The notes under the pieces: generated by a model | Told to the model about the DNA's origin: nothing | The model's database searches: none | Seen by the model: the letters and a program-made list of their open reading frames with translations, nothing else | Assembly: GCF_900101605.1 (NCBI RefSeq) | Contig: NZ_FMUR01000014.1 | Span: forward strand, 1-64,000 | Reading direction: 5' to 3' | Source: Butyrivibrio hungatei | Lineage (GTDB): Bacteria > Bacillota > Clostridia > Lachnospirales > Lachnospiraceae | Length of the DNA stretch: 64,000 nt | Shown: positions 52,685-61,332 of the stretch, piece after piece | Layout: each line of letters starts with the position of its first letter | How positions within the stretch are numbered: position 1 is the first letter of the stretch | Position numbers and translations under genes: made by a program

Positions 52685-54235
52685 ATGACTGCAGAAGAGA
52701 AAGTAATAGTTCTTGATTTCGGCGGACAGTACAATCAGCTTGTAGCTCGTCGTGTCAGGGAATGTAATGTCTATTGTGAGATTTATTCATATCGCACTCC
52801 GATAGAGCAGATAAAGGCGATGGAGCCTAAGGGAATTATTTTGACCGGAGGCCCCAACTCATGTTATGAGGATGGAGCACCAACTTATACTAAGGAATTG
52901 TTCGAGCTTGGTATTCCTGTTTTGGGACTTTGTTACGGAGCGCAGCTCATGATGCACGTGCTCGGAGGTAAGGTTGAGAAAGCGCCTGTAAGAGAGTACG
53001 GTAAGACACAGACATTTATTGACGGATCTAAGGATAAGTTGTTTGCAGGTGTTGAGGATGACACTATCGTATGGATGAGTCACTTCGACTATATCAGCAA
53101 AGTTGCACCGGGATTTGAAATAATTGCACATACAGCGGATTGTCCCGTTGCTGCAGCAGCTTGTGAAGAGAAGAAGCTGTACGCTATCCAATTCCATCCC
53201 GAAGTATTACATACAGTCAAAGGAAAAGAGATTCTCCACAACTTCGTAAGAAATATCTGCGAGACTGCAGGTACATGGAGAATGGATTCTTTCGTAGAGA
53301 ATACAATTAAAGATATCAAGGCTAAGGTTGGAGACGGCAAGGTGCTTCTTGCTCTTTCAGGTGGTGTTGATTCATCTGTTCTTGCAGCACTCCTTGCTAA
53401 AGCAATCGGTAAGCAGCTTACATGCGTATTCGTAGATCACGGTCTTCTTCGTAAGAATGAAGGTGATGAGGTTGAAGGCGTATTCGGTGAGAAAGGTAAC
53501 TTCGACATCAACTTTATCCGCGTGAATGCGGCAGACAGATATTACGCAAAGCTTGCAGGCGTAGAAGAGCCTGAGCGCAAGCGTAAGATTATTGGTGAAG
53601 AGTTTATCCGTGTGTTCGAGGAAGAGGCCAAGAAGATCGGCGCAGTTGACTTCCTTGCACAGGGAACAATATATCCTGACGTTGTAGAATCGGGACTTGG
53701 CGGTGAGTCAGCCGTTATCAAGTCACATCACAATGTAGGAGGACTTCCTGATTTCGTTGATTTTAAGGAAATCATTGAGCCCCTTAAGACATTGTTTAAG
53801 GACGAGGTTCGTAAGGCAGGACTTGAGCTCGGACTTCCCGAGTATCTTGTATTCCGTCAGCCTTTCCCGGGCCCCGGACTTGGTATCCGTATCATCGGCG
53901 AAGTTACAGCCGATAAGGTTCGCATTGTGCAGGATGCTGACTACATCTACAGAGAAGAAATTGCGGCTGCGGGACTTGAGAAGCTTCCGGATCAGTACTT
54001 CGCGGCACTTTCAAATATGCGCTCCGTAGGCGTTATGGGTGATGAGAGAACTTATGATTATGCAATCGTTCTCCGCGCCGTTGAGACCGTAGACTTTATG
54101 ACAGCCGAGGCTTCCGAGATTCCTTTCGAAGTCCTCCAGAAAGTCATGAGCAGAATCATCAACGAGGTTAAGGGCGTTAACCGCGTAATGTATGACCTCA
54201 CTTCTAAGCCGCCGGGAACAGTGGAGCTGGAGTGA
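52685..54235 (+). CDS. guaA: GMP synthase (glutamine-hydrolysing)
   Basis: 516 aa. N-terminal class I glutamine amidotransferase with [13 protein letters not shown] (catalytic Cys) and HPEVLHT (His/Glu), then the ATP-pyrophosphatase domain [15 protein letters not shown] and C-terminal dimerisation domain with [16 protein letters not shown] and KPPGTVELE. Converts XMP to GMP. GGGAGGAACC precedes the ATG. Last core gene before the accessory region. Confidence 0.94.
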   Translation: MTAEEKVIVLDFGGQYNQLVARRVRECNVYCEIYSYRTPIEQIKAMEPKGIILTGGPNSCYEDGAPTYTKELFELGIPVLGLCYGAQLMMHVLGGKVEKAPVREYGKTQTFIDGSKDKLFAGVEDDTIVWMSHFDYISKVAPGFEIIAHTADCPVAAAACEEKKLYAIQFHPEVLHTVKGKEILHNFVRNICETAGTWRMDSFVENTIKDIKAKVGDGKVLLALSGGVDSSVLAALLAKAIGKQLTCVFVDHGLLRKNEGDEVEGVFGEKGNFDINFIRVNAADRYYAKLAGVEEPERKRKIIGEEFIRVFEEEAKKIGAVDFLAQGTIYPDVVESGLGGESAVIKSHHNVGGLPDFVDFKEIIEPLKTLFKDEVRKAGLELGLPEYLVFRQPFPGPGLGIRIIGEVTADKVRIVQDADYIYREEIAAAGLEKLPDQYFAALSNMRSVGVMGDERTYDYAIVLRAVETVDFMTAEASEIPFEVLQKVMSRIINEVKGVNRVMYDLTSKPPGTVELE

Positions 54236-54321
54236 CGGTGAAATTATCGCAACTGATGGTGGTTCTATAGTAAATGGCAGATATATTTGATGTTTACTAT
54301 AGTTACAACAGTGAAATTTTT

Positions 54322-54510
54322 TGTGCTGGCCCTGCTGTTTTAAAGCAGGGCAGCAATTCTATTGAATTCTTTATATTCCGATGCCTTTTCGACAGCATCT
54401 CACGCTGTGAAGCATCGGAAAATCATGATTATTTCAATCTCGATGCTTATCGCCCGGAGTTTTGGGGGAACGGAGCATCACAAATCCATGAATTAGTCCC
54501 AAAAGATGCC
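54322..54510. repeat. Structured repeat, copy A
   Basis: About 190 bp nearly identical to 55977-56167 and 59305-59490. Contains a stem CCCTGCT/AGCAGGG and a long imperfect hairpin CCGATGC...GCATCGG, followed by the conserved words TCGATGCTTATCGCCCGGAG and ATAAATCCATGAATTAG (CACAAATCC here). Confidence 0.75.
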
Positions 54511-54794
54511 TTTTGCGTTTTTCACGCTTGTCGACCTTTCGGCTTTCTACGGGCTTTTAGGCTTTCTAAGTTTCTAAGGGCTTTCGGAAACGGCTTTCCG
54601 GAAGCCGGCGGCATCAAAAATCTAAGAATATGTTAGAATTGATGCTTTTGGACATGGTACTTCATTTATGTGTAGCATCGAAATAATTGTAATCATCTGA
54701 AATTGATGCTCATCACCTAGAAGATTCCTTCTATAGAGCATCACAAATCTTAATATGCACCATTCTCGATGCTTATTCTCAAGTTCAAGAATGC

Positions 54795-54842
54795 GTCAAC
54801 CAAACCAATTTGAATCGACTTCGTCGATGAGGCTTAGTTGAC
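54795..54842. repeat. Nested stem-loop upstream of the nuclease gene
   Basis: GTCAAC...GTTGAC outer arms with AA/TT and CC/GG continuation enclose an inner ATCGAC-ttc-GTCGAT hairpin. No T-run. It may be a protein-binding site or an RNA fold. Confidence 0.35.
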
Positions 54843-54940
54843 TCCTGAATCAGGCTTATTACCCTACCTATCACTCTGCAGATACCACCACTGCTATTAC
54901 CAAATAAAATTTATAAAACAAATCAAGAAAGGATTTTCAA

Positions 54941-55774
54941 ATGAAACAATGCAGAAACAATAATTTACTTCGGAACACATCATTATATGATGAGGCAACC
55001 AGACGATATAAGGAGATTTCAGAGCGTCAACTTGTAGCTGAAAGAGAACTACAGAAGGCATCGCCCGGTATTATTCATGTTGTGAAGAGTGGAAATAGGA
55101 TTCAGTTTTATCTTCGAGCAAACAAATCTGACAAAAGCGGCAAGTATATTCACAAATCAGATACTTACACCATACAATTATTTCTTCAGAAGTCATATCA
55201 GGAGAAAGTCTTGAAATTACTGAGGATTGAAGGAAAGAACCTTGAATTGTTACTGAAGAAATCTGATAATATTACAGAAAAGATAAAAAGACTCTACTCC
55301 GATCTACCGGCGCAAATAAAGTGCTACATTAAACCCATTGATATGTCAGATGAAGATTATGCTTCAAAATGGCAGAGTATGCCATATGTCGGAAAAGAAA
55401 TCCCTGATTATGTCCCGATGTATGAAACCACTAAAGGTGAACGAGTGCGCTCCAAGTCAGAATTGACCATTGCTAACCTGTTGGCAGAGAAGGAAATTCC
55501 ATATAAGTATGAATGTCCGAAGACTCTTCCAAATGGGAAGATTTTTTATCCTGACTTTACTGTATTGAATGTGAAGACGCGGAAAGAAATTTATTGGGAG
55601 CACAGAGGAATGATGGATGACAGAGAATATGCCAGACAGGCGGTGTTTAAAATAAAGTCTTTGATGAAAAATGGGATTATTCTTGGTGACAATCTGATTA
55701 TTACAGAGGAAACTACAACAAATCCTTTGGGGACGGATGAAATTGAGAGCATTATTAACAAGTGTTTTTTGTAA
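54941..55774 (+). CDS. PD-(D/E)XK-like putative nuclease
   Basis: 277 aa. The N-terminal two-thirds are helical with RNTSLYDEATRRYKEIS and RAERE-like repeats plus KYIHKSDTYTIQLFLQKSYQEKVLK. Residues 170-222 look like a restriction-fold core: VRSKSELTIANLL (Glu174), FYPDFTVLN (Asp205) and IYWEHRGMMDD (Glu220), with His where Lys is usual. I recall this as a recurring, uncharacterised family in Lachnospiraceae accessory regions. AAGGATTTTCAA precedes the ATG. It is followed by repeat copy B and a Fic gene. Confidence 0.6.
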   Translation: MKQCRNNNLLRNTSLYDEATRRYKEISERQLVAERELQKASPGIIHVVKSGNRIQFYLRANKSDKSGKYIHKSDTYTIQLFLQKSYQEKVLKLLRIEGKNLELLLKKSDNITEKIKRLYSDLPAQIKCYIKPIDMSDEDYASKWQSMPYVGKEIPDYVPMYETTKGERVRSKSELTIANLLAEKEIPYKYECPKTLPNGKIFYPDFTVLNVKTRKEIYWEHRGMMDDREYARQAVFKIKSLMKNGIILGDNLIITEETTTNPLGTDEIESIINKCFL

Positions 55775-55832
55775 AGTAGATGTGGAAAAGATTGATAGAG
55801 ATTAGTGTGATGTCCTGTTGGCAATTTGATAA

Positions 55833-56176
55833 ATTACTTGTGAAGTAATCGAGCTCGACGGAACCCTTCCGGTTAAAAAGAATGTCGAAATAATCAAGGA
55901 AAGATTGGAAAATGCTTGATGAAGATAGAGGAATACATAAACTGTATAAAAAAGATGCATTCCATCCGGAGCCACTTGCGCTGCCATTGTTATTTTAAAG
56001 CAGGGCAACAATTATATTGAATTCTTTGTATTCCGATGCCTTTTCGACAGCAACTACGCTGTGAAGCATCGGAAAATCTTGATCGTTTCAATCTCGATGC
56101 TTATCGCCCGGAGTTTTTGGGGAAACATAGCATCATAAATCCATGAATTAGGCAAAAAAGATGCCTTAAAAAGCAA
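55833..56176. repeat. Long direct repeat (extended copy B)
   Basis: About 340 bp repeated in the same orientation at 59157-59500. The left ~140 bp hold a coding-like tail ending LENA-stop and a following ATGAAGATAGAGGAATAC; the right ~190 bp are the structured repeat also seen at 54322. The pair flanks the fic and TOTE genes. Confidence 0.75.
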
Positions 56177-56205
56177 ATGAGGAAGATGATGAAAGTTACA
56201 AGTAT

Positions 56206-56330
56206 GTCCCAAAATCGATTGTGATTTGGGAGAAAGAAATATATAATTGGGAGTAGAATTATTCTCCCAACAATGATAAATATCTCCCAAAACAGATGCA
56301 AAATTGGGCGATAATAGTATTCCTTGGGAG
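56206..56330. promoter_or_regulatory. Seven phased TTGGGAG boxes upstream of fic
   Basis: Boxes at 56206 (TCCCAA side), 56226, 56247, 56264, 56284, 56304 (TTGGGCG) and 56324 are spaced 20, 21, 17, 20, 20 and 20 bp. Orientations run reverse, forward, forward, reverse, reverse, forward, forward. The last box sits just before AAAGGAG. This has the form of a cooperative operator. Confidence 0.8.
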
Positions 56331-56346
56331 AAAGGAGTATTAGCCG

Positions 56347-57414
56347 ATGAGACAATTTGATTATTCTTATCTTGCAGATAGAACTTGGGACAATGAGATA
56401 ATATCTTATATTTCAAAGATTCATGAGTATAAGGGAAAGCAGGAATTGTACTTACGGCAAAAGCCGGTTGAGCTTAATAGGCTTATTGAAATTGCTAAGA
56501 TACAGAGCACCGAAGCATCAAATAGGATCGAAGGTATTATTACAACGAATGCCAGATTGAAACAGCTTATGGCAGATAAAACAGCACCAAAGAATAGGGA
56601 TGAGGAAGAAATACTTGGTTATCGTAATGTGCTGAATCTTGTTCATGAAAACTATGATGTTATACCGGTACGCAGTAATTTTATTCTTCAAATGCACAGA
56701 GATTTGTTGAAGTATACGAATCTGAATTATGGTGGACAGTTTAAAACGACACCTAATGAAATTGACATGATACTCGAAACAGGTGAGAAAGTAGTTTTGT
56801 TTAAGCCGCTTGAGCCATACGAGACGCCATCGGCAATAGATGCTATTTGTGAAAAATACCAAGAGGCATTAGATAAAGAGTTGGTAGATGAGCTTATTCT
56901 TATACCATGTTTCTTACTTGATTTTTTGTGCATTCATCCGTTTAATGACGGTAATGGTCGTATGAGCAGATTGATGACATTATTATTGCTTTATCGTAGT
57001 GGATACATGGTTGGGCAGTATATCAGTATTGAAAAAGCAATTGCTGATACCAAAGAGGCATACTATGATGCACTTCAAAAGGCGGATCAAGGATGGCATG
57101 AAGGAACTAACGATTCGAAACCATTTATCAAATATATGCTCAGCATCATCCTTTCTTGTTATAAGGAATTTGAAGCAAGAGTATCTATTGCCCATGCGTC
57201 CGGAGCTAAGAGCACGTCATATGATGTTGTTAAGGCATATGTCAGCGAACGTATAGGTAAGTTTTCAAAACAAGAAGTCCTTGTTGGGTGCCCTAGTTTG
57301 GGAAGTTCTTCTGTAGAGTCAGCGCTGAAGAAACTTGTTGAAGAAGGAACTTTAGTGAGAATTGGAGCGGGGCGCAAGACGCTTTATGCGCGAGCAGATG
57401 CCATCACTGAGTAA
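56347..57414 (+). CDS. Fic-family AMP-transferase with winged helix
   Basis: 355 aa. Fic proteins transfer AMP or related groups to target proteins. N-terminal Fic_N-type region with the inhibitory motif SNRIEG (Ser58...Glu62-Gly63), the catalytic loop HPFNDGNGR (197-205) complete with His, Asn and Arg, and a C-terminal winged helix-turn-helix (residues about 295-350: FSKQEVLVGCPSLGSSSVESALKKLVEEG). So it carries its own inhibitor helix and a DNA-binding domain. The array of seven TTGGGAG boxes upstream is the obvious candidate target. Other possibilities: a toxin neutralised by an unlinked partner. Confidence 0.88.
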   Translation: MRQFDYSYLADRTWDNEIISYISKIHEYKGKQELYLRQKPVELNRLIEIAKIQSTEASNRIEGIITTNARLKQLMADKTAPKNRDEEEILGYRNVLNLVHENYDVIPVRSNFILQMHRDLLKYTNLNYGGQFKTTPNEIDMILETGEKVVLFKPLEPYETPSAIDAICEKYQEALDKELVDELILIPCFLLDFLCIHPFNDGNGRMSRLMTLLLLYRSGYMVGQYISIEKAIADTKEAYYDALQKADQGWHEGTNDSKPFIKYMLSIILSCYKEFEARVSIAHASGAKSTSYDVVKAYVSERIGKFSKQEVLVGCPSLGSSSVESALKKLVEEGTLVRIGAGRKTLYARADAITE

Positions 57415-57541
57415 ATTTAAGAGAATCGTAAAATTATGACTTCTCAAATGAAATTACAGAAATCCGCCTTGCTGTGTTAGTTAAGTTTCAAAATAACATG
57501 ATGAAAAAAGTATGTAAAAAATTTTATTGGGTGTGAAGGCT

Positions 57542-59086
57542 ATGAACGAAGAACAGTACTTATCGAGAATAAGTCAACTTGAAAATGAAATTGAATATTT
57601 GCACGGACTTCTTGATAATGCTGGGATTTCATACAAACGGGAGGCAAAAGAGTTAGATGATTTGTCACCGGACAGGAATCTGGCTTTTGAAGAAAATCAA
57701 GGTGCCCGTATTCTTCCGGTTACTATTACCAAGCAGCATATCCAGTATTACTATCATTTGTTCAAGGGTAGGAATGATGTATATAGCAAAAGATCCGGAA
57801 ATGCTAACAAGAAAACCGGAAAGCACGGTTATTACACGCAATGCTGGAATTTTTGGAAAGACGGAATTTGTCCTAAAAAGAATATTTCTCAGTTCAATTG
57901 TGGAGAATGCCACCATGGAGCGGCGCAGACGGTTGAGGATGTCGTGGGATCTGCTAAGGCAAAGTATGTTTATGGATTAACTGCAACGCCAAAACGTGAG
58001 GATGGACTTGAAAAGAAGGTATTTATGCAGTTTGGTCCTATCAGATTCCGTTATACAGCCAAAGAGAGAGCAGAAAAACAGGGCATTGATCATTTTGTTT
58101 ATCCAAGATTTACAAGGCTGGTTAGTGCGTCTGATCTCAAGGTTACAGAAGCAAACAGAGCGGTTATTGAATGTGATTCCAGAAACGAACAGATTATTAT
58201 AGATGTTGAAAAATGTGTTCAAAACGGCAGAACCCCACTTGTTTTGACAAAGTATAAGGAACACGCGGAGCTTTTGTATCAGAGATTGCAAGGGAAAGCG
58301 GACCATGTCTATCTTTTACAAGGTGGAGGCAGTAGAAAAGCAAAGGACGAAATGAGATTGCAAATGCGGGCTGTTCCGGATGAGGAATCAGTTGTCTTGG
58401 TTGCGATTGATAAGTATATCGGCGAGGGTTTCAATTTCCCGAGACTTGATACAATGATGCTTACTATGCCTGCGGCAGCAGAAGGAAATATCGAACAGTT
58501 TGCCGGACGTCTTCATAGAGACTATGACACAAAGACGGAAGTGATAATTTACGATTATGTAGATGCCCATATTCGTGTCCTTGAAAAAATGTATCATAAA
58601 CGCCTAAGAACATATAATAAAATAGGCTACGAAATATGTAATAATGTCATTGTAGAAAAACAAAATGCAAATGCAATCTTTGATATAGATACATATGAAA
58701 ACGTGTATGAGAGAGATTTGCTGGAGGCGAATAAAGATGTGATTATTTCCAGTCCGGGACTAAATCGGGCTAAGGTAAATGCATTTGTAAAGCTTATAAA
58801 GCAAAGGCAAGAAAATGGGGTGAAGATCACTGTTGTTACACTTGATCCCGAAGGATATCCGGAAGAGAAAATTGAAGATACAAAGGCGCTCGTGCAGATA
58901 TTAGAAAACTGTGGCATAAAGGTTAGACTCCAGGATCATATGCATGAACATTTTGCCATCGTAGATGATGAAATAGTATGGTACGGAAGCATGAATTTTC
59001 TTTCACGGGCAAAGGCTGATGACAATCTGATGCGAGTTAAGAGTAGGGATGCTGCACAAGAATTATTAGAAATGACATTTGGTTAA
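57542..59086 (+). pseudogene. TOTE-type primase-helicase with large in-frame internal deletion
   Basis: 514 codons open from the ATG at 57542. Residues 1-120 match the N-terminus of TOTE conflict-system proteins: coiled start (MNEEQYLSRISQLENEIEYL), then the primase entry ITKQHIQYYYHLFKGRNDVYSKR and CWNFW. At residues 120-124 (CGECHHGAA, DNA near 57908) the sequence jumps to the DExH helicase at its ECHH box: VYGLTATPKR, then the second helicase half with LHRDYDTKTEVIIYDYVD (motif VI region), and a PLD-like C-terminal end HEHFAIVDDEIVWYGSMN. The primase catalytic part and helicase Walker A are absent. Full-length relatives are about 900-1000 aa from memory. It is read as one frame but cannot be a complete enzyme. 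Confidence 0.75.
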
Positions 59087-59667
59087 TGGTGGAGAGTTGA
59101 TATAATCCATTTTGAGACAATTAACGAATGAAAAGGTTAAAGATAGTGTCAGCAAGATTAGTTGCGAAGTAATCGAGCTCGACGGAACCCTTCCGGTTAA
59201 AAAGAATGTCGAAATAATCAAGGAAAGATTGGAAAATGCTTGATGAAGATAGAGGAATACATAAAATTATATAAAAAAGATTCATTCCATCCGGAGCCAT
59301 TTGTGCTGTCCCTGCTGTTTTAAAGCAGGGCAACAATTCTATTGAATTCTTTATATTATGATGCTTTTTCGCCATCATCTCACGCTGTGAAGCATCGGAA
59401 AATCATGGTTATTTCAATCTCGATGCTTATCGCCCGGAGTTTTGGGAATTGGAGCATCATAAATCCATGAATTAGGCAAAAAAGATGCCTTAAAGAAGCA
59501 GAGAACGCTATTTTGATCATTGAATCTATATGCGAAACTTGCGGCGCCGGAATAGGAGTTCTTATGTAATTACCGCGAAACCAAATATGTACGTTGATAT
59601 GGCTATCGCTATTGGAAAAAAGAACTGTAGTGTACAAATCTAAGAAAGGTAATACTATGAAAAGCCT
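59087..59667. other. Intergenic stretch with repeat copy C and gene fragments
   Basis: About 580 bp: the copy C direct repeat (59157-59500), then short decayed frames such as ENAILIIESICETCGAGIG followed in another frame by ITAKPNMYVDMAIAIGKKN, then AAAGGTAATACT leading to the reductase remnant. No intact gene. Confidence 0.5.
59157..59500. repeat. Long direct repeat (extended copy C)
   Basis: Same orientation and order as 55833-56176, including the LENA-stop tail and the hairpin-rich ~190 bp core. The junction with the following gene removes that gene's N-terminus, so recombination or insertion at this repeat is likely. Confidence 0.75.
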
Positions 59668-60132
59668 ATGCCTGAAAAGACACCTGTTTCATTTGTGCTA
59701 TTAGATAACACTCATATGACAGAGCACGGTGTTCAATACTTTTGCGCAAGGTCTAAAGAGTTTGTTTTGATCACGACTAACAAGACTCATCCTGCATTTA
59801 ATATTAAGGCGGATAATCTTCATATCATTTATCAAGAAAACTTATCTCTTGAAGACGCTTTGATTGAACTGAAGAAAAATCACGGATGCGAACGAATCAC
59901 AATTCAAAGTGGGGGAACAGTAAACGGAATGTTCCTTCGTGAAAAACTTTTTGATTATGTGGATATCGTCGTTGCTCCGGTGTTGATTGGTGGAAAAGAG
60001 ACATCAACTCTTGTGGATGGTGCCGCACTGACAAAGGAAAATGAGCTTGATAAACTGGGAGTGTTAAGCCTGATAGGATGCGATGTGCTGGAAAATTCAT
60101 ATATTAGGCTTAGATATAAGGTGGTTTCATGA
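59668..60132 (+). pseudogene. RibD C-terminal/dihydrofolate-reductase-like protein, 5' truncated
   Basis: 154 codons. The sequence corresponds to the middle and end of a DHFR-family (RibD_C) reductase: VSFVLLDNTHMTEHGVQYF, ITTNKTHPAFNI, the nucleotide-binding ERITIQSGGTVNGMFLREKLFDYVDIVVAPVLIGGKETSTL, and a typical C-terminus. The usual N-terminal ~80-100 residues with the first NADPH-binding strand are missing, and upstream is repeat copy C. Likely a remnant, though the ATG at 59668 leaves it formally open. Confidence 0.6.
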
Positions 60133-60192
60133 GGTGACGTCGCAATAAGGGTTATATAATAAGATTACATCCGGGCAGAAAGAGTGTTAGAA

Positions 60193-60720
60193 ATGAGAAC
60201 CAAACATGTTGTAGTCCTTCCATATGATGAGAAATGGAAGCAGGATTTTGTGGATATAAAAAATGAGATTGATGAAGCACTGGGAATTTGTGCATTAGCA
60301 GTTGAGCATGTTGGAAGCACTTCTGTTGAGGGCTTGGCATCAAAGCCGATTATCGACATTGATGTAGTGGTAAAACCGGGAGACGTAGAATATGCAATCG
60401 GTGCACTAAAAAGCATCGGTTATATTCATGAAGGTAATCTTGGAATCGAAGGACGCGAGGCCTTTTCCTATGAGGGAAAAGAGCATTTGCTAACACATCA
60501 TTTGTATGTTTGTCCCGAAGATTCCACAGAGTTGAAAAGACATCTTGCATTCAGAGATTATTTGAGAACACATCAGGCTGAAAGAGAAAAATATGGAAAT
60601 ATCAAACTGGAGGCTGCAAAGCTTTATCCGGAAGATATTGATAAATATATTGAATATAAATCACCGATTATTGAAGAGATATATGCAGATGTCATGAGAT
60701 TGGAGAAAAATAATGGTTAG
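60193..60720 (+). CDS. GrpB-family protein (nucleotidyltransferase-like)
   Basis: 175 aa from the ATG at 60193. HVVVLPYDEKWKQDFVDIKNEI, VEHVGSTSVEGLASKPIIDIDVVV (G-S-T-S and DID motif of the polymerase-beta-like fold) and HLLTHHLYVCPEDSTELKRHLAFRDYLR are typical of the GrpB/UPF0157 family, often found beside or fused to CoaE. No precise role is known. The ribosome binding site is weak. Part of an accessory group of small acyltransferase-type genes. Confidence 0.85.
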   Translation: MRTKHVVVLPYDEKWKQDFVDIKNEIDEALGICALAVEHVGSTSVEGLASKPIIDIDVVVKPGDVEYAIGALKSIGYIHEGNLGIEGREAFSYEGKEHLLTHHLYVCPEDSTELKRHLAFRDYLRTHQAEREKYGNIKLEAAKLYPEDIDKYIEYKSPIIEEIYADVMRLEKNNG

Positions 60721-60776
60721 AGAAGCGGAGCTAAGCGATTTGGAAGCTAAGCCTATGACATTGGAGGTTCTCACAT
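60713..60776 (+). pseudogene. Acetyltransferase N-terminal fragment
   Basis: An ATG overlapping the GrpB stop reads MVREAELSDLEA, a typical GNAT opening, then loses sense after ~16 codons (KPMTLEV) next to the start of another acetyltransferase. It looks like the stump of a deleted gene. Confidence 0.35.
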
Positions 60777-61259
60777 ATGGACGAGCAGAGGATAAACATA
60801 AAACTAAAGCCTGTAGTAAAGGAAGATATTGAAACAGTCTGGAAGATGCAAGTGGAAGCATTCGCAGATCTTTTGGAAAAGTATCATGACTATGATATGA
60901 GTCCCGCAGCTGAAAGCATAGATAAAGTATCAGCAAGATTTGAACAGCCGTGGACTACATATTTTTTCATTATTGCAGATGATGAAAAGGTCGGGGGAAT
61001 CCGTGTTGTGGATAAGAAAGATGGTAGTAGAAAAAGAATCTCACCTATCTGGATTATGAAGCAGTACCGAAATAAAGGCTATGCAAAGCAGGCAATTCAG
61101 GAGGCAGAGCGGTTATACGGACACGACCACTGGTGTCTGGATACAATATTACAGGAAAAAGGCAATCTTTATCTGTACGAGAAGCTTGGGTATCATCGGA
61201 CAGGCAGAATCGACAAGATTAATGACAGAATGGATATCGTATATTACGAAAAAGACTGA
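60777..61259 (+). CDS. GNAT-family N-acetyltransferase
   Basis: 160 aa. KLKPVVKEDIETVWKMQVEAFADLL, GGIRVVDKKDGSRKRISPIWIMKQYRNKGYAKQAIQEAE (the R/Q-x-x-G-x-A acetyl-CoA loop is QYRNKGYAKQ) and NLYLYEKLGYHRTGRI mark the fold. TTGGAGGTTCTCACAT precedes the ATG. Acceptor unknown. Follows the fragment of another GNAT gene. Confidence 0.85.
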   Translation: MDEQRINIKLKPVVKEDIETVWKMQVEAFADLLEKYHDYDMSPAAESIDKVSARFEQPWTTYFFIIADDEKVGGIRVVDKKDGSRKRISPIWIMKQYRNKGYAKQAIQEAERLYGHDHWCLDTILQEKGNLYLYEKLGYHRTGRIDKINDRMDIVYYEKD

Positions 61260-61272
61260 AGGAGATTTTTTA

Positions 61273-61317
61273 TGGAATACAGAGACGTGCAGAAGATGGC
61301 AAATAAATTATCATAGT
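61273..61317 (+). pseudogene. M24 peptidase-like N-terminal fragment
   Basis: AAGGAG followed by ATG at 61273 and a 14-codon frame MEYRDVQKMANK ending LS-stop. The first residues resemble Xaa-Pro-peptidase-like (M24) proteins, suggesting a deletion stump. Short, so weak. Confidence 0.25.
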
Positions 61318-61332
61318 TTCAGGAGTGGCTAT

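Larger units (their letters stand above)
54236..54940. other. Non-coding, hairpin-rich stretch after guaA
   Basis: About 700 bp. A short inverted repeat (CTATAGTAAA / TTTACTATAG, 54266-54304) follows guaA, then repeat copy A (54322-54510), then further alternating GATGC and GCATC words at 54505, 54611, 54641, 54675, 54715, 54738 and 54769 that can pair as successive hairpins, and the nested stem-loop at 54795-54842. No credible gene; a 120-codon frame here lies across the repeat and is rejected. Confidence 0.5.
55775..56346. other. Intergenic stretch with repeat copy B and Fic operator array
   Basis: About 570 bp. From 55833 to 56176 it matches 59157-59500 closely; this includes a decayed C-terminal coding tail (EVIELDGTLPVKKNVEIIKE, then RLENA and stop) and repeat copy B. 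The rest is the phased TTGGGAG box array (56206-56330). No intact gene. Confidence 0.6.

Noticed and set aside
54274-54636. 120-codon plus-strand frame after guaA
   Set aside because: It runs across repeat copy A, and the equivalent frame is broken in copies B and C; no ribosome binding site.
56206-56330. CRISPR-like array
   Set aside because: The boxes are only 7 bp, alternate in orientation and have ~13-bp gaps; this is an operator array, not a CRISPR.
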